The notes under the pieces: model-generated | Told to the model about the DNA's origin: nothing | Seen by the model: the letters and a program-made list of their open reading frames with translations, nothing else | The model's database searches: none | Shown: piece by piece, positions 43,395-50,996 of the stretch | How positions within the stretch are numbered: the first letter of the stretch is position 1 | Layout of the letters: each line of letters starts with the position of its first letter | Made by a program: the position numbers and the translations under genes | NCBI GenBank assembly: GCA_963696875.1 | Contig: CAVOLQ010000003.1 | Location: 452,346 to 516,345, forward strand | Length of the DNA stretch: 64,000 bases | DNA from: Albibacterium sp963696875 | GTDB taxonomy: Bacteria; Bacteroidota; Bacteroidia; Sphingobacteriales; Sphingobacteriaceae | Direction of reading: 5' to 3'

Positions 43395-45902
43395 ATGTTA
43401 AAATTTCTCCGATTTTCCCCTTTAATAGTTACCCTGCTCCTCATTGTTTTTTTAGGGTCATGCGTGAAGAAGCGTTCTGGTAAAGCTCGAGTATTAGTTT
43501 TTACGAAAACTTCAGGGTTTTATCATAACTCCATTGAAGCTGGTAAAACAGCGATTTTTAATTTGGGGAAAGAACACGGTTTTGACGTAGATACGACCAG
43601 CAATGCAAATTGGTTTACCGAAGATACACTGAAGAAGTATTCTGCTGTTGTATTTTTAAATTCTACGGGTGACTTATTAAATCACTATCAGGAGGCAGAA
43701 TTCGAACGTTATATTCAGGCCGGCGGTGGCTATGTAGGAGTTCACGCAGCAGCTGACGCAGAATATGATTGGGGTTGGTATGGTCGTTTGGTAGGAGGGT
43801 ATTTCAAAAGTCATCCAGAGGTTCAAGAAGCAAAATTGACCATTCTAGATAAAAATCATTCTTCTACTAAAGATTTGCCAGAAAATTGGAACCATACAGA
43901 TGAGTGGTACGATTATAAGAATCTGTCAAAGGAGGTGAAGGTATTGATTAGTATAGACAAAGACAGTTACATGGGAGCTAGTGAAAAAGGGGAGCACCCA
44001 ATCACTTGGTACCATGATTATGATGGAGGAAGAGCATTTTATACAGGTTTAGGGCATCAAGAAGACGATTATAGCGACTCTTTATTTTTAAAACATTTAT
44101 TAGGGGGGATTGAATATGCCATTGGTAAGAATTACGAATTGAATTACAGTAAATCCATCACTCTTAGCGTGCCTGAAGAGGAGCGATTTACTAAAACTGT
44201 ATTATCAGAAGGTGAGTTTATTGAGCCTACAGAAATGGCTGTTTTACCAAATCTGGATATTTTAATTGCTCAACGTCGCGGAGAATTGATGCTTTATAGC
44301 CAAGAGTCTGGTCGTTTATCACAAGTTGGATTTTTAGATGTCTATCATTCAACAGGAAACCCAAAGGTAAACGCTGAAGAAGGATTTATGGGTTTAACGG
44401 CCGATCCGAATTTTGAGAAGAACAACTATATTTATGCTTTCTATAGTCCGATAGATACTTCTGTTAACCGTCTTTCTCGGTTCGAGTTTAAAAACAATAA
44501 GCTTGATATTGAATCCGAAAAAGTCATTTTACAATTTTATTCTCAAAGAGGTATCTGTTGCCATACAGGGGGGTCACTTTCATTTGGTAAGGATAACCTT
44601 TTATATTTATCCACTGGCGATAATTCAACTCCTTTTGATGAACCCGATCAAGCATTTGTCAATCGAGGATATGCGCCTTTAGATGGTCGGCCAGGCCATG
44701 AGCAATATGATGCTGCTCGTAGCTCTGGAAATAGCAATGACCTGAGAGGGAAAATATTGCGTATAAAAATAAATGAAGACGGAAGTTATTCCATTCCTGA
44801 AGGAAATTTATTTTCCTCAGACCAGCCCAAAACCAAACCAGAGATTTATGTGATGGGCAATCGTAATCCTTATCGTATTTCTGTCGATAAGAAAAATGGT
44901 TTCCTGTATTGGGGTGAGGTAGGTCCTGATGCCAATGTGGATAGTTTGGATAGTCGAGGTCCACGTGGTTATGATGAAATTAACCAAGCGCGCCAAGCTG
45001 GATTTTTTGGTTGGCCGTTCTTCGTAGCGGATAATTACCCTTACCTTTCATATAACTACGATACGGGCGTAAGTGGCAAACTCTTTGATCCAAATAAACC
45101 AATAAATAATTCACCTAATAACACGGGAGTTAATGAGTTACCTTCCGCAGAAGCGGCTTTTATTTGGTATCCTTATGGCGAATCGATTGAATTTCCACAA
45201 CTAGGTTCTGGCGGTCGAAATGCGCTTGCTGGCCCCGTTTACTATCCAGAATTTTTCCCTAAAGAGAGCCGTTATCCTGATTATTATAAAGGGAAACTAT
45301 TTATTTATGATTGGATGAGAAATTGGATTAAGGTAGTTACTATGCAACCTAATGGCGATTTTGATAAAATGGAACCTTTCATGGAAAACACAGCTCTAGC
45401 CTCGCCCATTGACATGGAGGTTGGACCCGATGGAAAAATTTATATTTTGGAATACGGAAAAGGTTGGTTCAGTCAAAACCCAGATGCTGGAATCTCTAGA
45501 ATCGATTATTTTGGAGGCGAGTTATCATCAACGAGTGAAAGAGGTATACAAAATAAGACAAGACCAGGTCAAATAGATAGTTTTGAAAACTTAGATAAAG
45601 CAGGTGCGGACTTAGGTCATAAAGAAGGTTCAGACGAGCAGGAATTGATAGCTTCTAAAGCCAAAAGTTTGATGCGGATTTCTGATTGTAGTTCTTGTCA
45701 TAAAGAAGACAAGGCTTCGGTAGGGCCAACATATAAAGACATTTCCAAGCGTTACCGTGAAAATCCAGATGGCCTTAAGTTGCTCTCCGACAAAATTATT
45801 AAAGGAGGAAGCGGCGTATGGGGAGATGTTGCCATGCCCGCTCACCCGTCTATGAAAAATTCCGAAGCGAATGAGATAGTTAAATGGATATTGTCTTTGT
45901 AA
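43395..45902 (+). CDS. Three-domain lipoprotein: ThuA, PQQ-type sugar dehydrogenase, cytochrome c
   Basis: An 835-residue lipoprotein from ATG 43395 (LFLGSC-type lipobox, Cys23); the frame upstream of it overlaps galK and is rejected. Residues 31-245 form a ThuA domain (RVLVFTKTSGFYHNSIE, GVHAAADAEYDW). Residues about 265-700 form a glucose/sorbosone dehydrogenase (GSDH) beta-propeller (EGFMGLTADPNF, GGSLSFGKDNLLYLSTGDN, VMGNRNPYRISVD, SPIDMEVGPDGKIYILEYG), which in relatives uses PQQ. The C-terminus is a c-type cytochrome with CSSCH at 765-769 and a likely Met ligand at 814. It would oxidise a sugar outside the inner membrane and pass electrons to its own heme. The substrate is inferred from the galactose-type neighbours. 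Confidence 0.9.
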   Translation: MLKFLRFSPLIVTLLLIVFLGSCVKKRSGKARVLVFTKTSGFYHNSIEAGKTAIFNLGKEHGFDVDTTSNANWFTEDTLKKYSAVVFLNSTGDLLNHYQEAEFERYIQAGGGYVGVHAAADAEYDWGWYGRLVGGYFKSHPEVQEAKLTILDKNHSSTKDLPENWNHTDEWYDYKNLSKEVKVLISIDKDSYMGASEKGEHPITWYHDYDGGRAFYTGLGHQEDDYSDSLFLKHLLGGIEYAIGKNYELNYSKSITLSVPEEERFTKTVLSEGEFIEPTEMAVLPNLDILIAQRRGELMLYSQESGRLSQVGFLDVYHSTGNPKVNAEEGFMGLTADPNFEKNNYIYAFYSPIDTSVNRLSRFEFKNNKLDIESEKVILQFYSQRGICCHTGGSLSFGKDNLLYLSTGDNSTPFDEPDQAFVNRGYAPLDGRPGHEQYDAARSSGNSNDLRGKILRIKINEDGSYSIPEGNLFSSDQPKTKPEIYVMGNRNPYRISVDKKNGFLYWGEVGPDANVDSLDSRGPRGYDEINQARQAGFFGWPFFVADNYPYLSYNYDTGVSGKLFDPNKPINNSPNNTGVNELPSAEAAFIWYPYGESIEFPQLGSGGRNALAGPVYYPEFFPKESRYPDYYKGKLFIYDWMRNWIKVVTMQPNGDFDKMEPFMENTALASPIDMEVGPDGKIYILEYGKGWFSQNPDAGISRIDYFGGELSSTSERGIQNKTRPGQIDSFENLDKAGADLGHKEGSDEQELIASKAKSLMRISDCSSCHKEDKASVGPTYKDISKRYRENPDGLKLLSDKIIKGGSGVWGDVAMPAHPSMKNSEANEIVKWILSL

Positions 45903-45906
45903 AGAA

Positions 45907-46722
45907 TTATTTTTTTAATTTCCAAAATGATCCTTGATATTTAAAAGTGATTAATTCGATATGATAAGGTTCTGAATCACAATAGAATTCATATACTTTC
46001 TCATAATTTCTTTTTAACTGGCTTTCAAGCTTTGACTGGCTAAAGAACAAACAAGGATAAGAAGCGTCTATGCCATAGAAAAAAGGAGGAACGTATTGGA
46101 TTGTCATTCTGTCCTTGTCTCGATAGTTATAACCTACATAATCCAACATTAGATAGGGAATCTCCATATTTTGTAAATTACTTAAAAGTACATAGGGCTG
46201 TTTCACATATTGCAAACTATTACTAATTAATAATAAGTTTGGTTCTGGATAGTCTACCATACATTCTTCAATAGTGTAATAGAACTTTAATTGGTCATTT
46301 TGAAAGTTTAATAATCCTTCGTCTACATAATGTTTTTGTTCTATTATACACCAATTAAGTTCGCTTAGATGATTAAGAAAGGGAAGGTTTTGATAATAGG
46401 AAGTACCTAATGACCCACCAAAATCAATGACAGTTAGTTTATTGCCATTTTCTTTGGCAATTCTTAAAAGGTTGTTTAATACTGGGGAATTAATTTTTAT
46501 ATCGTCATAAAGCACACCATCTCTTTCATATGCAGCCTCCCCATTTTTAACTTTTGCGGTCGTCATGCTTATCCTTTTAAGAATGTGATCTTCATCATAC
46601 CCTTTACAAAGCTTTTTTGCACTTTCAAAGCTTCTATAATTCCCTTTCCAACCGTATTTAAAGCTATAATTTTTAATACTTTTTAAAATTGGCGGTGCCA
46701 ATTCCCTTAATAGATAATGCAT
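45907..46722 (-). CDS. Putative methyltransferase, TIGR04325 (LIC12133) family
   Basis: A 271-residue protein with an N-terminal part typical of the family (KYGWKGNYRSFESAKKLCKGYDEDHILKR), followed by a degenerate SAM-binding Rossmann motif TVIDFGGSLGTSYYQ at about 96-110 and WCIIEQKHYVDEG. Proteins of this family occur in surface polysaccharide loci and are presumed sugar methyltransferases. It lies 12 bases downstream of the aminotransferase gene on the same strand, forming a three-gene set with the ketoisomerase. It converges with the ThuA fusion gene, 4 bases between stops. Confidence 0.82.
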   Translation of the reverse strand: MHYLLRELAPPILKSIKNYSFKYGWKGNYRSFESAKKLCKGYDEDHILKRISMTTAKVKNGEAAYERDGVLYDDIKINSPVLNNLLRIAKENGNKLTVIDFGGSLGTSYYQNLPFLNHLSELNWCIIEQKHYVDEGLLNFQNDQLKFYYTIEECMVDYPEPNLLLISNSLQYVKQPYVLLSNLQNMEIPYLMLDYVGYNYRDKDRMTIQYVPPFFYGIDASYPCLFFSQSKLESQLKRNYEKVYEFYCDSEPYHIELITFKYQGSFWKLKK

Positions 46723-46734
46723 TTGATTATCAAT

Positions 46735-47826
46735 TTAATTGTTGAATTTATTCAATACTTCGACTGTTCGATAGATTTCCTCTTCAGTATTAGAGAAAGA
46801 GCAGGGTAAGCTTAATGTTGTGCTATGTATTTCTTCTGAAATTGGGAATTTTTTAGTTTTAAAAAAATCTTTCAATGCGTTTTGTCGATGTGGTGCAACC
46901 GGATAATGAATTTCTGTATATATATTATTGTCTTTTAAATAATCTTTCAATTTATCTCGTTCTACGTGCCGAATATTGAATATGTGATAAACGTGGTATT
47001 GATTATCAGAATGATGGGGCAATATAAAGTTATCATTTAGGTTGTTTATGTAGATATCTGCAAGTCTTCTTTTATGTTCATTCATCTTTTGTAGGTGTGG
47101 AAGTTTAATCCTTAAACAGGCGGCCTGCAGTTCATCCAGTCTCGAGTTATAGCCTATCATTTCATTATGATACTTTTTATCAGAACCATAATTACGTAAT
47201 TGCTTTAAACTCTTGGCCAGTTGTTCGGATTCAGTGATAATTGCGCCGGCATCACCAAATGCTCCTAAGTTCTTGGTAGGGTAAAAACTAAATGCCGCTA
47301 GATCACCAAAAGTTCCTGCTAATTTTCCTTTATACTTTGCCCCATGCGCTTGAGCGCAGTCTTCAATTAAAACTAGCTTGTTTTCCTTGATGATATCCAT
47401 TATTTTATCCATCTCACAACATTGTCCATATAGATGGACAAGTAACACAGCTACTGTATTCCGAGTAATTGCTTCTTCAATTATATTAGGATCAATATTA
47501 TACGTATGAATGTCCGGTTCAACTAATACGGGTACCAAATCACAGTTAAGGATTGACAAAATAGTGGCGATATAGGTATTGGCTGGAACGATTACTTCGC
47601 TTCCAGGTTTGAAGTTCATACATCTTAAGGATAGGGTTAAAGCTTCTAGGCCATTCCCTACACCGATGCCATTTGCAACAGCATGGTAATCCGCAAATTC
47701 CTGTTCAAATAATTCTACTTCCTTTCCAAGGATATACCATCCTTCTTTTAAAAAGTCGTCAAATTTTTCTTTTAACTCATTTTCAAAAGGAAGATTAACC
47801 TTCCTCAAGTTCTCGTATGTTATCAT
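46735..47826 (-). CDS. DegT/DnrJ/EryC1 sugar aminotransferase (FdtB/QdtB-like)
   Basis: A 363-residue PLP-dependent enzyme of the sugar aminotransferase fold. Substrate and PLP sites include GVGNGLEALTLSLR, PANTYIAT, IEDCAQAHGA and the Schiff-base Lys185 in FYPTKNLGAFGDAGA; NYGSDKKYHNEMIGYNSRLDELQAA follows. Together with the adjacent FdtA-like ketoisomerase it should make a dTDP-3-amino-3,6-dideoxyhexose (Fuc3N or Qui3N type). Its start lies 32 bases inside the end of the ketoisomerase gene. The nucleotide-sugar synthesis genes rmlA and rmlB are not in the window. Confidence 0.88.
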   Translation of the reverse strand: MITYENLRKVNLPFENELKEKFDDFLKEGWYILGKEVELFEQEFADYHAVANGIGVGNGLEALTLSLRCMNFKPGSEVIVPANTYIATILSILNCDLVPVLVEPDIHTYNIDPNIIEEAITRNTVAVLLVHLYGQCCEMDKIMDIIKENKLVLIEDCAQAHGAKYKGKLAGTFGDLAAFSFYPTKNLGAFGDAGAIITESEQLAKSLKQLRNYGSDKKYHNEMIGYNSRLDELQAACLRIKLPHLQKMNEHKRRLADIYINNLNDNFILPHHSDNQYHVYHIFNIRHVERDKLKDYLKDNNIYTEIHYPVAPHRQNALKDFFKTKKFPISEEIHSTTLSLPCSFSNTEEEIYRTVEVLNKFNN

Positions 47827-48190
47827 TTACATAAGGTTTATAGATATAGTCTGAGGGGTCGTATGGCGTAGATGCCAGTACTAATAAAATTGCATCGTGT
47901 GAGAAGTTATGCATAATATGCCAATCAGCAGGTTCTAAAATTAAGCATTTAGAAGGCGAGTCTAGCTCAAATATTTCTAATTCTCTACCATTGTGATTTG
48001 ATATGACACAGCGTCCTTGGATACAGATAGCAGCTTGATAGGTCTCCAAATGTCTATGGCCACCTCGTTCAGAACCATCTACTGAGTAGATGTAAAATAA
48101 TCGTTCAATTTTAAAAGGGATAATCCTATCTAACACTGTAAGTATACCTTTTGATTCCGGAAAAGTCTGGATTGGTAGGATATGGGCCAT
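47795..48190 (-). CDS. FdtA/QdtA-like dTDP-sugar 3,4-ketoisomerase (cupin)
   Basis: A 131-residue cupin of the FdtA/WxcM C-terminal family. It shows RLFYIYSVDGSERGGHRH with the active-site Tyr and His pair, YQAAICIQGRCVI, and PADWHIMHNFSHDAILLVLAS. The enzyme moves the keto group of dTDP-4-keto-6-deoxyglucose to position 3 before amination. The stereochemistry (FdtA versus QdtA product) cannot be read from the sequence. It is the first gene of the minus-strand set and is divergent from the TolC gene. Confidence 0.87.
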   Translation of the reverse strand: MAHILPIQTFPESKGILTVLDRIIPFKIERLFYIYSVDGSERGGHRHLETYQAAICIQGRCVISNHNGRELEIFELDSPSKCLILEPADWHIMHNFSHDAILLVLASTPYDPSDYIYKPYVNDNIRELEEG

Positions 48191-48298
48191 ATTACAAAAT
48201 TTAATGGTGATTAATTAGAACTAAGTTAATTTTTTGAAACGTTTTAGTCAATTAGTTTCTTGTAAGAAGTATAAAACAGCCAGAAATTAGTATGAAAA

Positions 48299-48340
48299 AC
48301 TGTATAAATGGTTATTATATATGTGCTTTTTTTATACAGT
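48299..48340. promoter_or_regulatory. Perfect 10-bp inverted repeat in the efflux/ketoisomerase divergent region
   Basis: ACTGTATAAA (48299-48308) and TTTATACAGT (48331-48340) are exact reverse complements with 22 bases between them. The 211-base region 48191-48401 separates the ketoisomerase operon from the TolC-MFP-RND operon and holds nothing else recognisable. It could be an operator for the efflux operon or a hairpin; no regulator gene is adjacent. Confidence 0.45.
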
Positions 48341-48401
48341 AGGTAAACAACGAAAAACTTATAAATAAGAAATCTGTTATACCGTTATTAACTACAGATG
48401 C

Positions 48402-49766
48402 ATGATTCAAATTGATAAGCAGCTAAGTATATTTCTTATTGGATTTTTTTCGTCGTGTATTTTTCTACACGCTTCTGCGCAAATATCAAATGTTGAAGAT
48501 AAACATAGTTTTAACCTTCACGAATGTATCGATTATGCTCTTCAACATCGAGACTCTATTAAAAATGCTGAATTAGACATTGAGAGTGCAGAATATAGAG
48601 TAAAACAGGCCATTGGAATTGGTTTTCCACAACTTAGCGGTACTGCAAACTTGCAAGATTTTTTAAAGATCCCTACTCAACTTTTACCAGGCGAGTTCTT
48701 CGGACAACCTGGAGTTTTTATCCCTGTTCGTTTTGGCGTCAAGTATCAAAGTACTATTGGAATAAATATTAATCAGATTTTGTTTGATGGAACCTATTTG
48801 GTGGGTTTAAATGCCTCTAAGACTTATAAAGAACTCTCACAGCGAAACCTGACAAGGACCAAGATTGCCACCACGGTAGCCGTATCTAAAGCCTATTATC
48901 AGGTATTGGTGAATGAAGAACAGCTCAAATTAATTGATGCCAACTTAAATCAGTTAGAGCAACAATTAAATGAAACAATTCAGCTAAATGAACAAGGCTT
49001 TGCTGAGAAAGTTGATGTTGATCGTTTAAGGGTACTTTATAATAACCTTAATACTGATCGAGGGAATAGTCTAAGAATGCTAGCTTTGAGTTATCAAATT
49101 CTTAAATTTCAAATGGGAATGCCCGCTCATGATGTGTTATTAATTGAGGATAAAATTGAACATATCGCTATTGAGCGCGGTTCTTTGTTAGTAGAAGACG
49201 ATAGTTCAGCCTACAAAAACCGAATAGAATACAAGCTTCTTGAAACGGCTAAAGCGTTAAACGAACTTCAAGTAAAGCGATATAAAAATGAAAATTTACC
49301 TAAATTCTCTGCTTTTGGAAGTAAAAATTATTCTTATCAAAACGATAGCTTTAACAGACTTTTTAATACCCACTATCCCTCTACCATTCTAGGATTAACC
49401 CTAGAAATTCCAATCTTTAGTGGCTTTCAACAGGTAAACAAGATACGTCAGGCCAAGGTTGAGGTCCAAAAGTCTCAAAATAACTTAGAAGCGGCCGAAA
49501 AAGGCATTGGTCTACAAATCTATCAGGCCCAAACCCAATATAGCAATGGGTTAGAATCCTTAACGAATCAAAAGTCAAATATTGCATTAGCACAGGAAGT
49601 ATTACGGGTTTCAAAAATAAAATACGATGAAGGAGTGGGTTCGAGTATAGAAGTAACACAGGCGCAAACTGCACTTCAAGAAGCGGAAAACAATTATATA
49701 CAAGCGCTATTTAATGTATTAATAAGCAAGGTGGACTTGGAGGCTGCTTTAGGGAATATTAAATAG
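48402..49766 (+). CDS. TolC-family outer membrane efflux protein
   Basis: A 454-residue protein with a signal peptide (ending LHASAQ) and the TolC repeat structure of long coiled helices. It begins FNLHECIDYALQHRDSIKNAELDIESAEYRVKQA and continues with LTRTKIATTVAVSKAYYQVLVNEEQL and EVLRVSKIKYDEGVGSSIEVTQAQTALQEAENNYIQAL. It forms the outer membrane channel of the tripartite pump encoded downstream. The three genes lie close together: 55 bases to the adaptor, then 68 bases to the RND ATG. Confidence 0.92.
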   Translation: MIQIDKQLSIFLIGFFSSCIFLHASAQISNVEDKHSFNLHECIDYALQHRDSIKNAELDIESAEYRVKQAIGIGFPQLSGTANLQDFLKIPTQLLPGEFFGQPGVFIPVRFGVKYQSTIGININQILFDGTYLVGLNASKTYKELSQRNLTRTKIATTVAVSKAYYQVLVNEEQLKLIDANLNQLEQQLNETIQLNEQGFAEKVDVDRLRVLYNNLNTDRGNSLRMLALSYQILKFQMGMPAHDVLLIEDKIEHIAIERGSLLVEDDSSAYKNRIEYKLLETAKALNELQVKRYKNENLPKFSAFGSKNYSYQNDSFNRLFNTHYPSTILGLTLEIPIFSGFQQVNKIRQAKVEVQKSQNNLEAAEKGIGLQIYQAQTQYSNGLESLTNQKSNIALAQEVLRVSKIKYDEGVGSSIEVTQAQTALQEAENNYIQALFNVLISKVDLEAALGNIK

Positions 49767-49821
49767 CATGCCAAGAGGATAAATAACGGTTTAAAAGTAA
49801 ATAGAAATAGAATTTACCATT

Positions 49822-50928
49822 ATGAGACAGCTTGTTTTTATTTTTATTTTTTTCGTCCTGTCCTTATCATTTTGTGGCAGAAAAGCAAAAGATCATCAGG
49901 CTCAACTTGCGGATCTAAAGAAGGAGCAATCGGCAATTAATCAACAAATAGCCGTACTTGAATCTCAAGTCGTTTCTAGTGATACTGGGCGGATTTCTGA
50001 CGTTAGTGCTCCAAAGGTAACACTTAAGACCTTTACAAGTTATGTAGAGGTACAGGGAATAATAGATGCCGACGAGAATGTGATCGCCAATGCCGAAGTA
50101 CCGGGAATTATTACAGCCCTATATGTTGTGGCCGGACAACAAGTGAGGAAAGGGCAAATTCTTGCTCAACTAGATAATAAAGTCTTGCAGCAACAAATAT
50201 TGCAGGTCCAAAGTCAGGTTGATTTAGCTAATTCACTATTTCAGCGTCAAAAAAATCTTTGGGATCAAGGAATTGGTACTGAGGTTCAATTTATACAAGC
50301 GCAAAGTAATCGAGACGTAGCACTCAAGCAATTATCAGCATTAAAGGCACAATCTTCTATGTATATAATTAACTCTCCTATTAACGGTATTTTAGATCGG
50401 ATGGACCTGAAAATTGGGCAGGCCGTTCAACCTGGTATGGACGGTATACGTGTGGTGAATCTTTCGAAATTGAAAGTAAAAGCCGATGTCGCAGAAAGTT
50501 ATTCCGCACGTGTAAAACAAGGCGATCGGGTCATCGTCACAATTCCGGGAGCTGCAGATTCACTAATTTCAACCATAACCTATGCCTCAAGAGTGATTGA
50601 ACCGACATCAAGAAGTTATACAGTGGAGGTTAAGCTTCCGACGAATCCCAACCTTAAACCAAATATGACAGCGGTTCTGCGTATTGTTGACTATGAGAAA
50701 AAGGATGCGATTGTATTGCCAATTAAAGCTATTCACCAATCGGAAGCTGGCGAATATGTTTTCGTTGCCGAGAATAATATTGCAAAGCGAGTACCGATAG
50801 AAATCGGAAATCGGTATCAAGGAATTGTTCAAATCGTTTCAGGGGTTAATGTTGGCGATCAGGTAGTTATTGAAGGAACAGAGAATATTGAAGAAGGAGA
50901 TCGACTGAACATAATACCGGAAATTTAG
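49822..50928 (+). CDS. RND efflux periplasmic adaptor (membrane fusion protein)
   Basis: A 368-residue lipoprotein-like adaptor: N-terminal segment with SLSFC as lipobox (Cys18), then a short coiled coil (about 25-50), biotinyl-lipoyl halves (VPGIITALYVVAGQQVRKGQILAQLDN and INSPINGILDRMDLKIGQAVQPG), and a helical hairpin between them (about 125-175). Beta-barrel (VKADVAESYSARVKQGDRV) and membrane-proximal domains follow. It bridges the RND pump and TolC. Typical length for HlyD/AcrA-type adaptors of Bacteroidota. Confidence 0.92.
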   Translation: MRQLVFIFIFFVLSLSFCGRKAKDHQAQLADLKKEQSAINQQIAVLESQVVSSDTGRISDVSAPKVTLKTFTSYVEVQGIIDADENVIANAEVPGIITALYVVAGQQVRKGQILAQLDNKVLQQQILQVQSQVDLANSLFQRQKNLWDQGIGTEVQFIQAQSNRDVALKQLSALKAQSSMYIINSPINGILDRMDLKIGQAVQPGMDGIRVVNLSKLKVKADVAESYSARVKQGDRVIVTIPGAADSLISTITYASRVIEPTSRSYTVEVKLPTNPNLKPNMTAVLRIVDYEKKDAIVLPIKAIHQSEAGEYVFVAENNIAKRVPIEIGNRYQGIVQIVSGVNVGDQVVIEGTENIEEGDRLNIIPEI

Positions 50929-50996
50929 ATTCCTTGATTCGATCATCAAGGAGATATTATTTTACCCATTACAAAAACGAATTTCTACAAAAATAC

